Positions 43,781 through 52,640 of a DNA stretch of 62,074 bases are shown here, one piece after another. This stretch comes from CAZUNO01 sp964621445 [NCBI: Candidatus Hadarchaeota archaeon] (GTDB lineage: Archaea > CAYQAE01 > CAYVLA01), in assembly GCA_964621445.1 (NCBI GenBank), contig CAZUNO010000017.1:1-62074 (forward strand), in the 5' to 3' direction. Numbering within the stretch: the first letter of the stretch is position 1; the number at the start of each line of letters is the position of its first letter. The notes under the pieces were generated by a model that saw only the letters and a list, made by a program, of their open reading frames with translations, made no database searches and was not told the origin of the DNA. The translations under genes and the position numbers were made by a program.

Positions 43781-46402
43781 CTAGTTAGTTCTCGATAGAA
43801 AACCGACCAGGGAACCCATGACCAATAGCGCGACCATAAATGACCCCATTTCCCCCACCTCAAGGGGATAATTACCGTCATCCCTGGGAATGAGCACCAC
43901 AGGTTGCAGGAAATTGGTATTGATAAGCCATGTTTCCCCGGTCCCACATCCGGGATTGGTGCTGGTCTCGTACCATGGCTTGCCATCTATGAACTTAATT
44001 CCCTGGGGAATGGCTCCGGGATGAGCCCCGCCGGGATTATCGGGGTTGGCCTTGGTGTAGGGATTGACGTTGCTATGAGCCAAGGCATAGTCATTGGCGT
44101 ACCCCGGGGGGTTACGGGTTCCTGTTCCCTCAAGCATGCAGATCCCATAGGGGTTGATTCCCAGGTGACAGCCTAGGACCCCCAGTGCATACTCCAGGTA
44201 GGGGCTATTCCCGGTATATTTATAGGCAAATAGGGCAGGGGCCGCCTCCGGACTCATCCTGGCAGTCCTGAATGTGGGTACCCCAAAGGGCCTGAGGTCA
44301 TCATCAGGCGCCAGATCACGTGATATCCTTTTCTCTGCATGGTTAACGATGTAGTCCATTATGCCTTGGGAATACTGGGTGGACGGGTTCATCTCCAGGT
44401 AGTAGCCCAGGACGCAGGGAACGAAGGGACCATAGTACCGGGAATAATCCATGGTCAGGGTGATATTACAGTAATCCTCCGCAAGTTCAAGGTAGGTTAC
44501 ATTTCCGGTCGCCCTGTGCATCTGGATACATGCCAGAAGCATTGCCGCCGTTTCGACGGAATTCCTCGGCCCTGTTGATACCCGTCGCCCATAGAGCGAA
44601 AAGCTTCTTTCAGCCGCCTGCAGGTATTTCAGGGCCTTTTGGGGATATCTCTCCTCGACCAGAGCAGAGGTCCCTGCCCAACCTGCAACCGCAAGAAGTC
44701 CGTCCCTGGTTATTGCCCATTCCCGGATGGGCCTGTCATCTTTTGTACCTATGATACCGTCGGTTATCTCGATCTTCCTCACTTCATGGTAAATTGATCC
44801 GTTATTCAGCTGCATCTTGGTGAGATAGTCACATCCCCACATGGCATGGTTCAGTATATCCGACATTCCGTCCCCGTCCCTGTCTATTTCCTGGTAGAAA
44901 GAGGGCCTCATATCCCGGGCAAATAGGAGATTGAATAGAACATATGTATGGTACCTCGAATATTTGCCACCCCATAGTCCGGCGCAGTGCCATCCTCCGG
45001 TGGCGTCGATATGGGTTCCGTTGGGCAGTACCGCGTCATCCAGGTGGCATGCCTTGGTTCTGTACCCCGGGATGGTCACCCCGCATTTCATGTAGGTTAG
45101 GAAATCGTAGATGAGTTCCCCGCATTCATCCAGCAGCACGTCGTTATCGATCTCGAATCGATATGACTCACCGTGTGCCTCGCCTATACTCACCTGTATG
45201 CTGAAATTACCCCTTCGTTCCAGTCGGGTGAAGTTCCCCTTCCAGTAGTAGGCATCCCAGTCCTCTCGATCCACACGCTGGCCCAAAACGCCCGTATACA
45301 CCTGATTTCCGGCCCCGCTGACCACCCTGAAGCTACCGGTATCCTCTAGAGGTTTGTTGCTTTGAACCATAAATGACTTGGGATGGCCGGGACTGTATCC
45401 CGCCTGATCGATTAGCACGTCGAGAAAGGTGGGGCGAATCCATTTCGATTGGCTGAGATCAAAACAGAGTGCGCCCGTGGTTTGATGATAGTACCATTCA
45501 GTGTTGCTCCTGGTTGCCCAGATCGCTCCATTCAGGACCTCCAGGTCATGTATCTTTCCAAGTTCTATTTTTCCTACATCCTCGATAACGGTCAGGTTTT
45601 CCTGCCCCTGGCTCCAAATGGCGATGCCCTTACCGGTGCCTATCCAGGCCTGTCCAAGTTCCCCGCACCAGGCGGAACAGGTTACGGATGAACTGGGTAG
45701 CTTGTCGGACCCGTAGTTAGTTATCTCGGATGAATCGAGATTCAATACCGAGAAACCGCTGGCGGTGGCGATGAAGGCATGGGTATCCGAGCAGGAAACG
45801 GAGAATACCGTGTTGGATATCAGTCCCTTATCAGTATTCCAGGACTGCCATGTTCCATCCGTTTGTCCATACCGGTTTACCCCACCTCTAATGGTTCCAA
45901 ACCATACATCCTCACCATGGAGCTCGATGTCCATTATCATGGTGTCGCTGAGGCCGTCCGATTTGCCGTATTCTCTCCATGTACCATTTTCCAGTTCGGC
46001 GGCTCCACCGGGAGTGCCAACCCAGAGTGATTCCTCATTCCCTTCCAGGCAGTTAATCCTTGTCGAGGGTAGATTTTCCGTATCGACCTCGCTCCATGAT
46101 AGTTGACCGGCCTCCGAATAGAAGAGGCCGTCCTCGCTGCCCAGCCAGACCCTTCCCAGGGCCTGGACGCCGCAGGTAATCTTATTGGTGGGAAGTTCCG
46201 TGGGGGCAACTAGGTGTTCCTTGGTCCCATGGGAGGGGGAGACGGTGAATGATCCCTGGTCCTTGGTAGTAAACCACAGGGAATCCCCGTCGGCAAAGAC
46301 CTGAAAGACACCCTGATCTATCTGGATCGGTTCAATTCCCTGTACCAGGGGCAAAATCATCAAAAGGGCGAGTAATGGGATTATTTTGAAAGTTCTCAAC
46401 AT
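43781..46402 (-). CDS. secreted beta-propeller plus GH9-like protein, catalytic aspartates replaced
   Basis: The 873-residue protein has a signal peptide (about 1-22), a propeller of two-component-regulator-type repeats (about 30-320, with repeated VWxG/AWIGT blades), a CelD-type Ig-like domain (from VLIDQAGYSPGHPKS near 337), and a glycoside hydrolase 9 domain (about 430-840), ending in a transmembrane helix and basic tail. GH9 enzymes have GGW-x-DAGD at the catalytic base; here the sequence is GGWHCAGLWGGKY, so both aspartates are missing, confirmed in the DNA. The late Glu region GETWLINTNFL keeps the acid position. Hydrolysis is doubtful; a binding role is possible. Confidence 0.8.
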   Translation of the reverse strand: MLRTFKIIPLLALLMILPLVQGIEPIQIDQGVFQVFADGDSLWFTTKDQGSFTVSPSHGTKEHLVAPTELPTNKITCGVQALGRVWLGSEDGLFYSEAGQLSWSEVDTENLPSTRINCLEGNEESLWVGTPGGAAELENGTWREYGKSDGLSDTMIMDIELHGEDVWFGTIRGGVNRYGQTDGTWQSWNTDKGLISNTVFSVSCSDTHAFIATASGFSVLNLDSSEITNYGSDKLPSSSVTCSAWCGELGQAWIGTGKGIAIWSQGQENLTVIEDVGKIELGKIHDLEVLNGAIWATRSNTEWYYHQTTGALCFDLSQSKWIRPTFLDVLIDQAGYSPGHPKSFMVQSNKPLEDTGSFRVVSGAGNQVYTGVLGQRVDREDWDAYYWKGNFTRLERRGNFSIQVSIGEAHGESYRFEIDNDVLLDECGELIYDFLTYMKCGVTIPGYRTKACHLDDAVLPNGTHIDATGGWHCAGLWGGKYSRYHTYVLFNLLFARDMRPSFYQEIDRDGDGMSDILNHAMWGCDYLTKMQLNNGSIYHEVRKIEITDGIIGTKDDRPIREWAITRDGLLAVAGWAGTSALVEERYPQKALKYLQAAERSFSLYGRRVSTGPRNSVETAAMLLACIQMHRATGNVTYLELAEDYCNITLTMDYSRYYGPFVPCVLGYYLEMNPSTQYSQGIMDYIVNHAEKRISRDLAPDDDLRPFGVPTFRTARMSPEAAPALFAYKYTGNSPYLEYALGVLGCHLGINPYGICMLEGTGTRNPPGYANDYALAHSNVNPYTKANPDNPGGAHPGAIPQGIKFIDGKPWYETSTNPGCGTGETWLINTNFLQPVVLIPRDDGNYPLEVGEMGSFMVALLVMGSLVGFLSRTN

Positions 46403-46510
46403 ATTAATTGGTCAATTTAGCATCTTAAAACTCTTCCATGATCCAAACGTTTAGGATAACAGGCTTCCGGTACAAATGGATTAAGAATATCTAACAATCC
46501 AGTGATTCAC

Positions 46511-46711
46511 ATGAAGGAAGAGGAACGCAGGGTGGCCGAGGCCGTCGATAATGCCATCAAGGAGATTCTAAAGCTAATCAAGCTCCTGGAGGGGGAGTAC
46601 TACCTGAAACCATGCGATTTGGAGGATATGCTGGAGGACCTGAGGACCAACCTCAGATCGGATCCGGTGTTGTATAGGCGACTGGTCCTGGAACACATAG
46701 GCGAGAGCTAG
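46511..46711 (+). CDS. small helical protein, unknown function
   Basis: This 66-residue acidic protein is predicted to be all helix, with a leucine-rich amphipathic first half (VDNAIKEILKLIKLLEG). It resembles no family I can name. A TATA-like TTAAGAATAT lies about 25 bases before the ATG, which fits a leaderless mRNA; a GTG three codons upstream is an alternative start. It is followed after 52 bases by a membrane-anchored protein gene. Confidence 0.55.
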   Translation: MKEEERRVAEAVDNAIKEILKLIKLLEGEYYLKPCDLEDMLEDLRTNLRSDPVLYRRLVLEHIGES

Positions 46712-46763
46712 CACGGATCATCCTCGGTGACATTTTTCAAATTGTCACCCTTAACGGAGGGCG

Positions 46764-47426
46764 ATGATCAGGTTTTCCCTATTCCCGGTGATTATCCTAA
46801 TTCTTCTGGCTGGATCCTGCCTGGGTCAGGATTATTACTATGAGTCAGTTACCTATCAGATCGAGCCCTCCTCCTCCCGCATCCTTTACCAGTGTTCCAT
46901 GAGTATGGCCTCCCTGAATTCCAACCTTACACAACTGGAGATTGGCATGCCGTTTAAGCTCTCCCAGCTCACATCGGTTCCCAAGGTTCTGGTGGGGAAG
47001 AGCGTGGTTGAGCCCCAGGTTATTACCGGGGAGGATAACACCACCCTTCTGATAGGCTTGCCGGGCATGAAGGTTGGGGATATGAACACGGTTGTAATAC
47101 AGTTCTCCACAACCCAGGGGGTGGAGCCCGAGCCCGGGTCAGGTGTTCCCATAAGAACCCTGGATCTTGGAGGCGAGGTCACCAGTCAGATTTTGAGCCT
47201 GGATCTCCCTTCGAGCCTGACGGTGGATAAGGTGGAGGTGCCCAACGGAACCATAAAGCCCGGTTCATCAAGCGGCGTCCAGCTTCCGGTCGGCGGAGAG
47301 GCAGCCGAGTTGGTATTTGTACTCAGGAAGAAGACCATGCTGGATAACAGGTACTTCAGGTGGAGCCTAATCGTGGCTGCCATCGCGATACCCAGCGGGT
47401 ATATAATACATCGGCGCTATCGTTAG
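46764..47426 (+). CDS. signal-peptide-bearing protein with C-terminal membrane anchor, unknown function
   Basis: The 220-residue protein begins with a signal peptide (IRFSLFPVIILILLAGSCLG, possibly with a lipid-attachment cysteine at about residue 19) and ends with a transmembrane helix (about 199-215) and a basic tail. The region between is beta-rich and probably outside the cell, with several N-glycosylation sequons such as NLT, NTT and NGT. A clear GGAGG site precedes the ATG. I cannot assign a family. Confidence 0.7.
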   Translation: MIRFSLFPVIILILLAGSCLGQDYYYESVTYQIEPSSSRILYQCSMSMASLNSNLTQLEIGMPFKLSQLTSVPKVLVGKSVVEPQVITGEDNTTLLIGLPGMKVGDMNTVVIQFSTTQGVEPEPGSGVPIRTLDLGGEVTSQILSLDLPSSLTVDKVEVPNGTIKPGSSSGVQLPVGGEAAELVFVLRKKTMLDNRYFRWSLIVAAIAIPSGYIIHRRYR

Positions 47427-47473
47427 ATCTTGAAATACTTCAAGCAGAGTCATCCAGCATTCCTGTTGAGGGA

Positions 47474-48247
47474 TCAGGAAATTTTAGGTATTTCTGGCTG
47501 GCGACCACACTGATAGATCTTAGCGATTTTTTCGAGAATGGGATATTTCCTGAGAATTGATTGAATATGAGGCTTGTGCTCCGGTTTCCTCCATTTATCG
47601 AAGGGTGCTGTATCCAAGGGTCGAAGGGGCATGTTGAATTGGTCCTTTTTTGGGGACCTATTGTGATATTCTCTAAAAGGATGATCTACGTCAATACCCA
47701 GCCCCTCTGTGGTTTTTTGAACGCTTTCTGGGTTCTCGACTAGCTGCTTAAATTTTATTATCTTGAAATCGGGATCATCCTTGCGCCTGACGATTTCCTT
47801 ATACCATTGGAGATAGTCTCGTGGTGTTATCCAATATTTCCCGTGTAACCTAGAAGCAAGTGCTTCTCTTGGGTCTCGCCAAGTTGCGATAAATTGAACG
47901 TTATGGAGGACTTCCTTGATTCTATCGGCCACTAACAAATCGTTTGGGTCCTTGGATATTATCCATTTTCCTTTTGCCTTTATTACCTGTGGTGTTAGTG
48001 CACACATTTCCTTGGGCCAGGTTACGGTTTTGGCAGTGCAGTATATGAACATCCTGTATAGCAGAGTCGTTCCCGACCTTGGAATACCGCAAATCACGAG
48101 GTGCCTTTTCATGCTTCGCATGTTAAGATGGTATTTGACTATTCGCTCTAACTGTAGCAACCATCCCTTGAGTCGTACCTTTCTTTTCCCGCTTTTTTTC
48201 CAAAGATAGATATGGTTCTTTATCTGTTGCATCTGATTCTCCATCAT
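47474..48247 (-). CDS. sulfotransferase-family protein
   Basis: The 257-residue protein carries the PAPS-binding loop GIPRSGTTLLYRMF near residue 54-67 and a WRDPREALASR segment near 122-132, the two main sulfotransferase motifs. Such enzymes transfer sulfate from PAPS to sugars, lipids or proteins. Base composition is AT-richer than the neighbouring genes, and no partner gene in sulfur activation is nearby, so recent transfer is plausible. The acceptor is unknown; a cell-surface glycan is one possibility. Confidence 0.85.
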   Translation of the reverse strand: MMENQMQQIKNHIYLWKKSGKRKVRLKGWLLQLERIVKYHLNMRSMKRHLVICGIPRSGTTLLYRMFIYCTAKTVTWPKEMCALTPQVIKAKGKWIISKDPNDLLVADRIKEVLHNVQFIATWRDPREALASRLHGKYWITPRDYLQWYKEIVRRKDDPDFKIIKFKQLVENPESVQKTTEGLGIDVDHPFREYHNRSPKKDQFNMPLRPLDTAPFDKWRKPEHKPHIQSILRKYPILEKIAKIYQCGRQPEIPKIS

Positions 48248-48483
48248 CTAATTATACAAGTGGTGAATTCCTCCCCGGAATCACGTCTGTATTCATACCA
48301 TTATTTCTTCCATATCATTCTTAATTCTTTTTGAATAAGATTTTGGCATCTTGAAAATCTTGTTCATCTTCATCTAATCAGGATGATTATAAGAAAAGCG
48401 GCAATTGGCGCAATAGGTTATTATAGAACCGCTAATATTTCAAGAAACCAGAACTAATTCTCAACATTTCTCTTTTGCTGAAT

Positions 48484-48495
48484 ACATATTAAAAC
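48484..48495 (+). promoter_or_regulatory. TATA element of tRNA-His
   Basis: ACATATTAAAAC is centred about 29 bases before the tRNA 5' end, the expected position. The 270 bases upstream (48248-48518) are AT-rich and carry no gene I can support. Confidence 0.5.
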
Positions 48496-48518
48496 GGAAG
48501 GTGATACCTCCTTTTAGC

Positions 48519-48638
48519 GGCCGTGGTGGTGTAGCCTGGCATTAGCCGATGCAAATCGGTTACCAGAGGCACAAAGGACTGTGGATCCTTTAGCCCGAGA
48601 CGTCTTATGACGCGGGAATTCAAATCTCGGCCACGGCC
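48519..48638 (+). tRNA. tRNA-His (GUG) with two noncanonical introns
   Basis: The exons form a complete histidine tRNA: encoded G-1 opposite C73, acceptor GCCGTGG/CCACGGC, D stem GTGT/GCAC, anticodon loop CTGTGGA (anticodon GUG), T stem CCGAG/CTCGG and T loop TTCAAAT. Two inserts interrupt it. Intron 1, 27 bases at 48542-48568, lies between positions 21 and 22; CUGG pairs with CCAG next to a CAU bulge and an eight-pair inner stem. Intron 2, 19 bases at 48600-48618, lies between 53 and 54; CCCG pairs with CGGG, flanked by bulges AGA and AAU, with inner stem CGUC/GACG. Removal leaves a normal 74-base tRNA including G-1. The anticodon loop itself has no intron. Confidence 0.93.
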
Positions 48639-48646
48639 CTCCCACA

Positions 48647-49759
48647 CTAGCTTGCTTCTCTTCTCAGAGTCTTGATCGCCGCGTCGAGCTCCTCCTTCAT
48701 CTTCTTCCCCTTATCAACTTCGAAAATATAGTCGCTTCTAGCGGCCAGAGATATTTTTGCTGCCAGGATACTCGCCGCCTTACCCCTGATGGATTTTGGG
48801 GAGTTCCTAACGTAGGGGTGCTGGAATATTGTGCCGTGTTTTGGTGGCTTGGCTCCCTTGGTTAAATGTCGAAACAGTGCCTTTTCAGCTCCCAAGGTCT
48901 GAACAGAACTGGAGGGCATCAGGGCCAGCTTTTTCAGACTACCGGCCTTCGCGATGAGCCTTGCACCAACCCCGGCTTCGCCCACCCGGGTAAGGGTCGG
49001 AGCGTGATCGCACATCAATCTTTCCAGATATCCATCAAGTGTCTCCCGTCTCTGGCTCAAGTACAGGATTGAACGGGCGAGTTCCCTTATTGCCTCCAAA
49101 TCGGTCTCGCCCAGGGTGGTTCCCACCGAGTTCTCGGCCTCCTTCTGGATTCGCTTAATTTTTTTCTCCGAGATATCCAGATTTTCGGACACAGAGTCCC
49201 TGGGATCACCTTGGAGAATTGCCTGGGAGTAGGTCGTCTGGTTTCTCAGTATTCTTTCGAGTTCGGGGAAATGAATCGAATACCACTCTCGGCATAGACC
49301 ATAGAGATTTGCCGCGTCCTTGTCAAGCTCCTCCATGGCTCCCACTGCATGAACCACAAGCTGATCCCATTTCTTGTAGGATGAACGCATCTTTTGGGAG
49401 CTGATCTCCTCGCCCAGCTCACGGGAGTCCCTCAGGTAGTCCCCAGAAGCTGCCAGGGACCTTCTAACCTTTCTTCCGCCCGGTGAGGGGAATTCGATCT
49501 CAACTCCAGCAACGAGCCCGTTAATTGCCTCTCTGAGATTTTCGTTTTCCACTACCAAGGTGCTAGTTTCGAGATCTTCCAGGGACTGCTGCAGTTCGGG
49601 TATGCTTTCTCCCCGCTGCAGTGACATGAATCTATCGGCCCTGTCCATGGGGTCCTGGGGAAGATCAACCATTCTCACGGTTTCAAGTTCAGGGCCCAGG
49701 ATCAAGATTCCATTTGCGGTTACAACGAGATAGTGCTTGGTCAAATCATCCTGCCTCAC
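48647..49759 (-). CDS. nop5: Nop5/Nop56/58-type C/D box sRNP core protein
   Basis: The 370-residue protein scaffolds L7Ae and fibrillarin on C/D box guide RNAs for 2'-O-methylation of rRNA and tRNA. The N-terminal domain, a coiled-coil middle and the C-terminal Nop domain with GARLIAKAGSLKKLALMPSSSVQTLGAEKALFRHL (residues about 265-300, listed in part) are clear. Fibrillarin is usually adjacent to this gene in archaea but is not seen here. It is divergent from Trm-G10, within a region rich in RNA-modification genes. Confidence 0.94.
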   Translation of the reverse strand: MRQDDLTKHYLVVTANGILILGPELETVRMVDLPQDPMDRADRFMSLQRGESIPELQQSLEDLETSTLVVENENLREAINGLVAGVEIEFPSPGGRKVRRSLAASGDYLRDSRELGEEISSQKMRSSYKKWDQLVVHAVGAMEELDKDAANLYGLCREWYSIHFPELERILRNQTTYSQAILQGDPRDSVSENLDISEKKIKRIQKEAENSVGTTLGETDLEAIRELARSILYLSQRRETLDGYLERLMCDHAPTLTRVGEAGVGARLIAKAGSLKKLALMPSSSVQTLGAEKALFRHLTKGAKPPKHGTIFQHPYVRNSPKSIRGKAASILAAKISLAARSDYIFEVDKGKKMKEELDAAIKTLRREAS

Positions 49760-49858
49760 AAGGGGCCATGCAACCCTGTAGGGTGCACATCATTAATAAT
49801 TCTCCGGTGTCAACCAAGTACCTCAGTAGCGGAATTAAATCTTTCTTGGGTAATATAG

Positions 49859-50890
49859 TTGAGCGAAATCATATTGCTAACCTCCGGAGAGCACCCCAAT
49901 CTTCCATTCAAGGAGGCCGTCCACCTTTTCCATGCCTTCGATGAACGAGCCTCCATACGGAGATTGCATGACCGCTACCTGATCGTTAACACCCGCCTGG
50001 AAAAGAAAGAGGCCAATGAGCTGTGCCTTCGTTTGGCTCTGACCACCCAGGCATGGGAGGTAGTGGGCAAGTTTCAAAGTCTTTCTGGATTTGAGGATAG
50101 GTTTAAGGACCTGCTGGATTTTCTGGATCAACAAAACTTTGCGGTAAGGACGGACGAATCGATTTCCGATAGCGATATGGAGGGCAAGCTGGGGAAGAGG
50201 GTCCTCGATATTACCGAACGCAGGGGTATTGAGACCTCGGTCTCTCTGGATGATCCCGACGTGGCCCTAATGGCCTCTAAAAATGGGAACCGCTTCCTTC
50301 TCTCCAGATCCTTGAATAAGCCCTCGCGGGCTAGATATCAGAGGAGATCGCTAAATAGGCCTTTCAAGAGGCCAATATCCCTGAATCCAGTTCTGGCCCG
50401 AGCAATGGTAAATATCTCCGGCGTAAGGCCCGGGGAAACCCTTCTCGATCCCTTCTGCGGAACCGGCAACATCATTATAGAGGGGGGCATGGTGGGGGCC
50501 AGGATTTTCGGCCTGGATGTGAGCACCGAGATGATACACGGAGCCCGGAGGAACCTGAAAAGGGTCCAGTCCCAGAGACCCCAACTTGTGAAGGGAGATG
50601 CCACCCGGGCCTCGTTGCTTTTCGATACAAAATTCGATCACCTGGTAACCGACCCTCCCTATGGCCGGGCCTCCCTGACAACGGGGAACACTGAGCGCCT
50701 TCTATTCGATTTTATCGGTGAGTGTCCGGATATACTAAAACCTGGCGGCTCCATCTGCATTACCTGCCCCTCTATCTATGATCTATCTGAGAGATTAAGA
50801 GAAGTAGGACTCAATTTAGAGGAGTTCGCCTATCAAAGGGTTCACAGAAGCCTGGGGAGACATCTATATCTGGCCAAAACACCGGGCTGA
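49859..50890 (+). CDS. tRNA guanine-10 N2-methyltransferase (Trm-G10)
   Basis: The 343-residue protein has an N-terminal ferredoxin-like/THUMP RNA-binding region (about 1-150) and a SAM methyltransferase domain with LLDPFCGTGNIIIEG near residue 195 and the N-methylation motif TDPPYGR near 263. It methylates N2 of G10 in tRNA. The start is TTG. The tRNA-guanine transglycosylase gene follows after ten bases, and the two probably form an operon of tRNA modification genes. Confidence 0.93.
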   Translation: MSEIILLTSGEHPNLPFKEAVHLFHAFDERASIRRLHDRYLIVNTRLEKKEANELCLRLALTTQAWEVVGKFQSLSGFEDRFKDLLDFLDQQNFAVRTDESISDSDMEGKLGKRVLDITERRGIETSVSLDDPDVALMASKNGNRFLLSRSLNKPSRARYQRRSLNRPFKRPISLNPVLARAMVNISGVRPGETLLDPFCGTGNIIIEGGMVGARIFGLDVSTEMIHGARRNLKRVQSQRPQLVKGDATRASLLFDTKFDHLVTDPPYGRASLTTGNTERLLFDFIGECPDILKPGGSICITCPSIYDLSERLREVGLNLEEFAYQRVHRSLGRHLYLAKTPG

Positions 50891-50900
50891 GGGATAATCC

Positions 50901-52640
50901 TTGTTCGAGATGAATTCACGGGATGCATTTGGCAGGATAGGAAGCCTGACAACCGCTCACGGAGATATAATAACACCAACCATACTCCCGGTGGTTGATC
51001 CCATTCAACAGGAGATCCCACCCGCTCGGATATTGGAGGAGACCGATGCCTGCGCCCTGATAACCAACGCTTTTCTGCTTTATAGGGATGAAAAGTCACG
51101 GAAAAAGGTCCTTGAAACCGGAATACATGACTTCCTGGGAGTGGACTGTCCCGTGGCAACTGACTCGGGAGGATACCAGATTTACCGGGGGAGGAGGGTC
51201 GGAGTTTCGCCCGATAAGATTCACATGTTCCAGGCCGATATCGGGTCGGACCTTGCCGTTGTCCTTGATATGCCACCCAGAGACGATATGGACCTCCAGC
51301 AAGCTAGCATATGTATAGATACCTCGATCGACAGGAGTCGAGAGCTGATGGGCTCGGCGCCCGAGGGCCCGCTTTGGTACGGGGTGGTGCATCTGACGCC
51401 ACACGACAGGCTGAGGGATAGGGAGATCAAGGCCATCTCCGGCATGGATTTCGACGTATTCGCCCTGGGCAGCTGCGTGGGGTCCCTGATCGAGTACAGG
51501 TTCGAATCCCACCTTGACCGCCTGATGAAAACGGCCCGTCAACTTGATCCCAGCGTTCCCAGACACGTGTTTGGAGCCGGGCATCCCATGTTCCTGGCCA
51601 TATCGGCCGCCTTTGGTGGCGACCTTTTCGACTCCGCCATGTATACCCTTGCTGCCAGCGACGGGAGATACCTGACCGAAAACGGTACCCGTAGGGTGGA
51701 CGATATGCTCGAACTCCCGTGTGATTGTCCTGCATGCAGGGACTCAGATCCAGAGGACATGGTTCAAGGTGCCAGAGGGAGGAAGCTTCTCTCGCTTCAC
51801 AATCTCCATAACACCTTTCGGGAGCTTAGAAAGACCCGTGAGGCCATAAGGTCAAACTCCCTGTGGGAATTGGTCCAGACCAGATGCAGGTCCCACCCCC
51901 GTCTCCTGGGTGCCGTTGCTGGTGCGCTGGAAGGACACGGCGATTTCCTGCAGACCGTTGACCCCCTTTACAAGAAATCCGCACTTTTCCATCTTGGCCC
52001 AGAGACCTCCCAAAGGCCGGAGGTCAAAAGGGCTGCCAGAAGAGCCAGGGAGCGGTTGCCGGACTCAAATGTCCACCATCACCCTCTTTATGGGGACATA
52101 CCGTGGGCGGTTTCCCTATGTTATCCCTTTGGACAAACCGTGCTTCCCTCGGAGTTGGAGGGAGATTTCCAGGAGGTAGAGGAACGAACTGGCTCCCAGG
52201 AGATTGTTGAGGGCTCGATAGATTATCAGCTGGGTCCTGGATGCGGGAGGTGCCTACGTCCATATGATATATTCAGATCTCCTAGGACCAATAGAATCCG
52301 GGGGATTGAAAGGGAGGGAGATCAGCTGGGGGTTTTCAGGGCAAATGATTTCGCCTTTCTGCCCAGCATGTTGGGGGCTTCCATCCTGAAGGAATATTTG
52401 CCCTGGCCCTCCCTCAGGGTAGCGGTGTCCGAGGAGGCCGTTCCCTTCGTGTCAAAGGGGCGCTCCGCGTTTGCCAAGTTCGTTGATGACTGTGACCCCG
52501 AACTGATTCCCGGTCAACAGGTTTTCCTGGTTGATGGTGAGGATGAGCTCCTGGCCACCGGCACGGCCAATATGAATGCCAGGGAGATGGAATGTTTCGA
52601 TGTCGGGGTCGCGGTAAGGGTCAGGCACTCCCTGCGATGA
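50901..52640 (+). CDS. tgtA: archaeal tRNA-guanine transglycosylase (ArcTGT)
   Basis: The 579-residue protein exchanges G15 of tRNA for preQ0, the first tRNA step to archaeosine. The catalytic core has ATDSGGYQI near residue 86-94, MPPRDD, and ALGSCVGSLIEY; zinc ligands are in CDCPAC near residue 275. The C-terminal part holds the archaeal C1-C3 domains including PUA. Length is normal. The start is TTG. Its stop abuts the stop of the convergent arcS gene. Confidence 0.96.
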   Translation: MFEMNSRDAFGRIGSLTTAHGDIITPTILPVVDPIQQEIPPARILEETDACALITNAFLLYRDEKSRKKVLETGIHDFLGVDCPVATDSGGYQIYRGRRVGVSPDKIHMFQADIGSDLAVVLDMPPRDDMDLQQASICIDTSIDRSRELMGSAPEGPLWYGVVHLTPHDRLRDREIKAISGMDFDVFALGSCVGSLIEYRFESHLDRLMKTARQLDPSVPRHVFGAGHPMFLAISAAFGGDLFDSAMYTLAASDGRYLTENGTRRVDDMLELPCDCPACRDSDPEDMVQGARGRKLLSLHNLHNTFRELRKTREAIRSNSLWELVQTRCRSHPRLLGAVAGALEGHGDFLQTVDPLYKKSALFHLGPETSQRPEVKRAARRARERLPDSNVHHHPLYGDIPWAVSLCYPFGQTVLPSELEGDFQEVEERTGSQEIVEGSIDYQLGPGCGRCLRPYDIFRSPRTNRIRGIEREGDQLGVFRANDFAFLPSMLGASILKEYLPWPSLRVAVSEEAVPFVSKGRSAFAKFVDDCDPELIPGQQVFLVDGEDELLATGTANMNAREMECFDVGVAVRVRHSLR

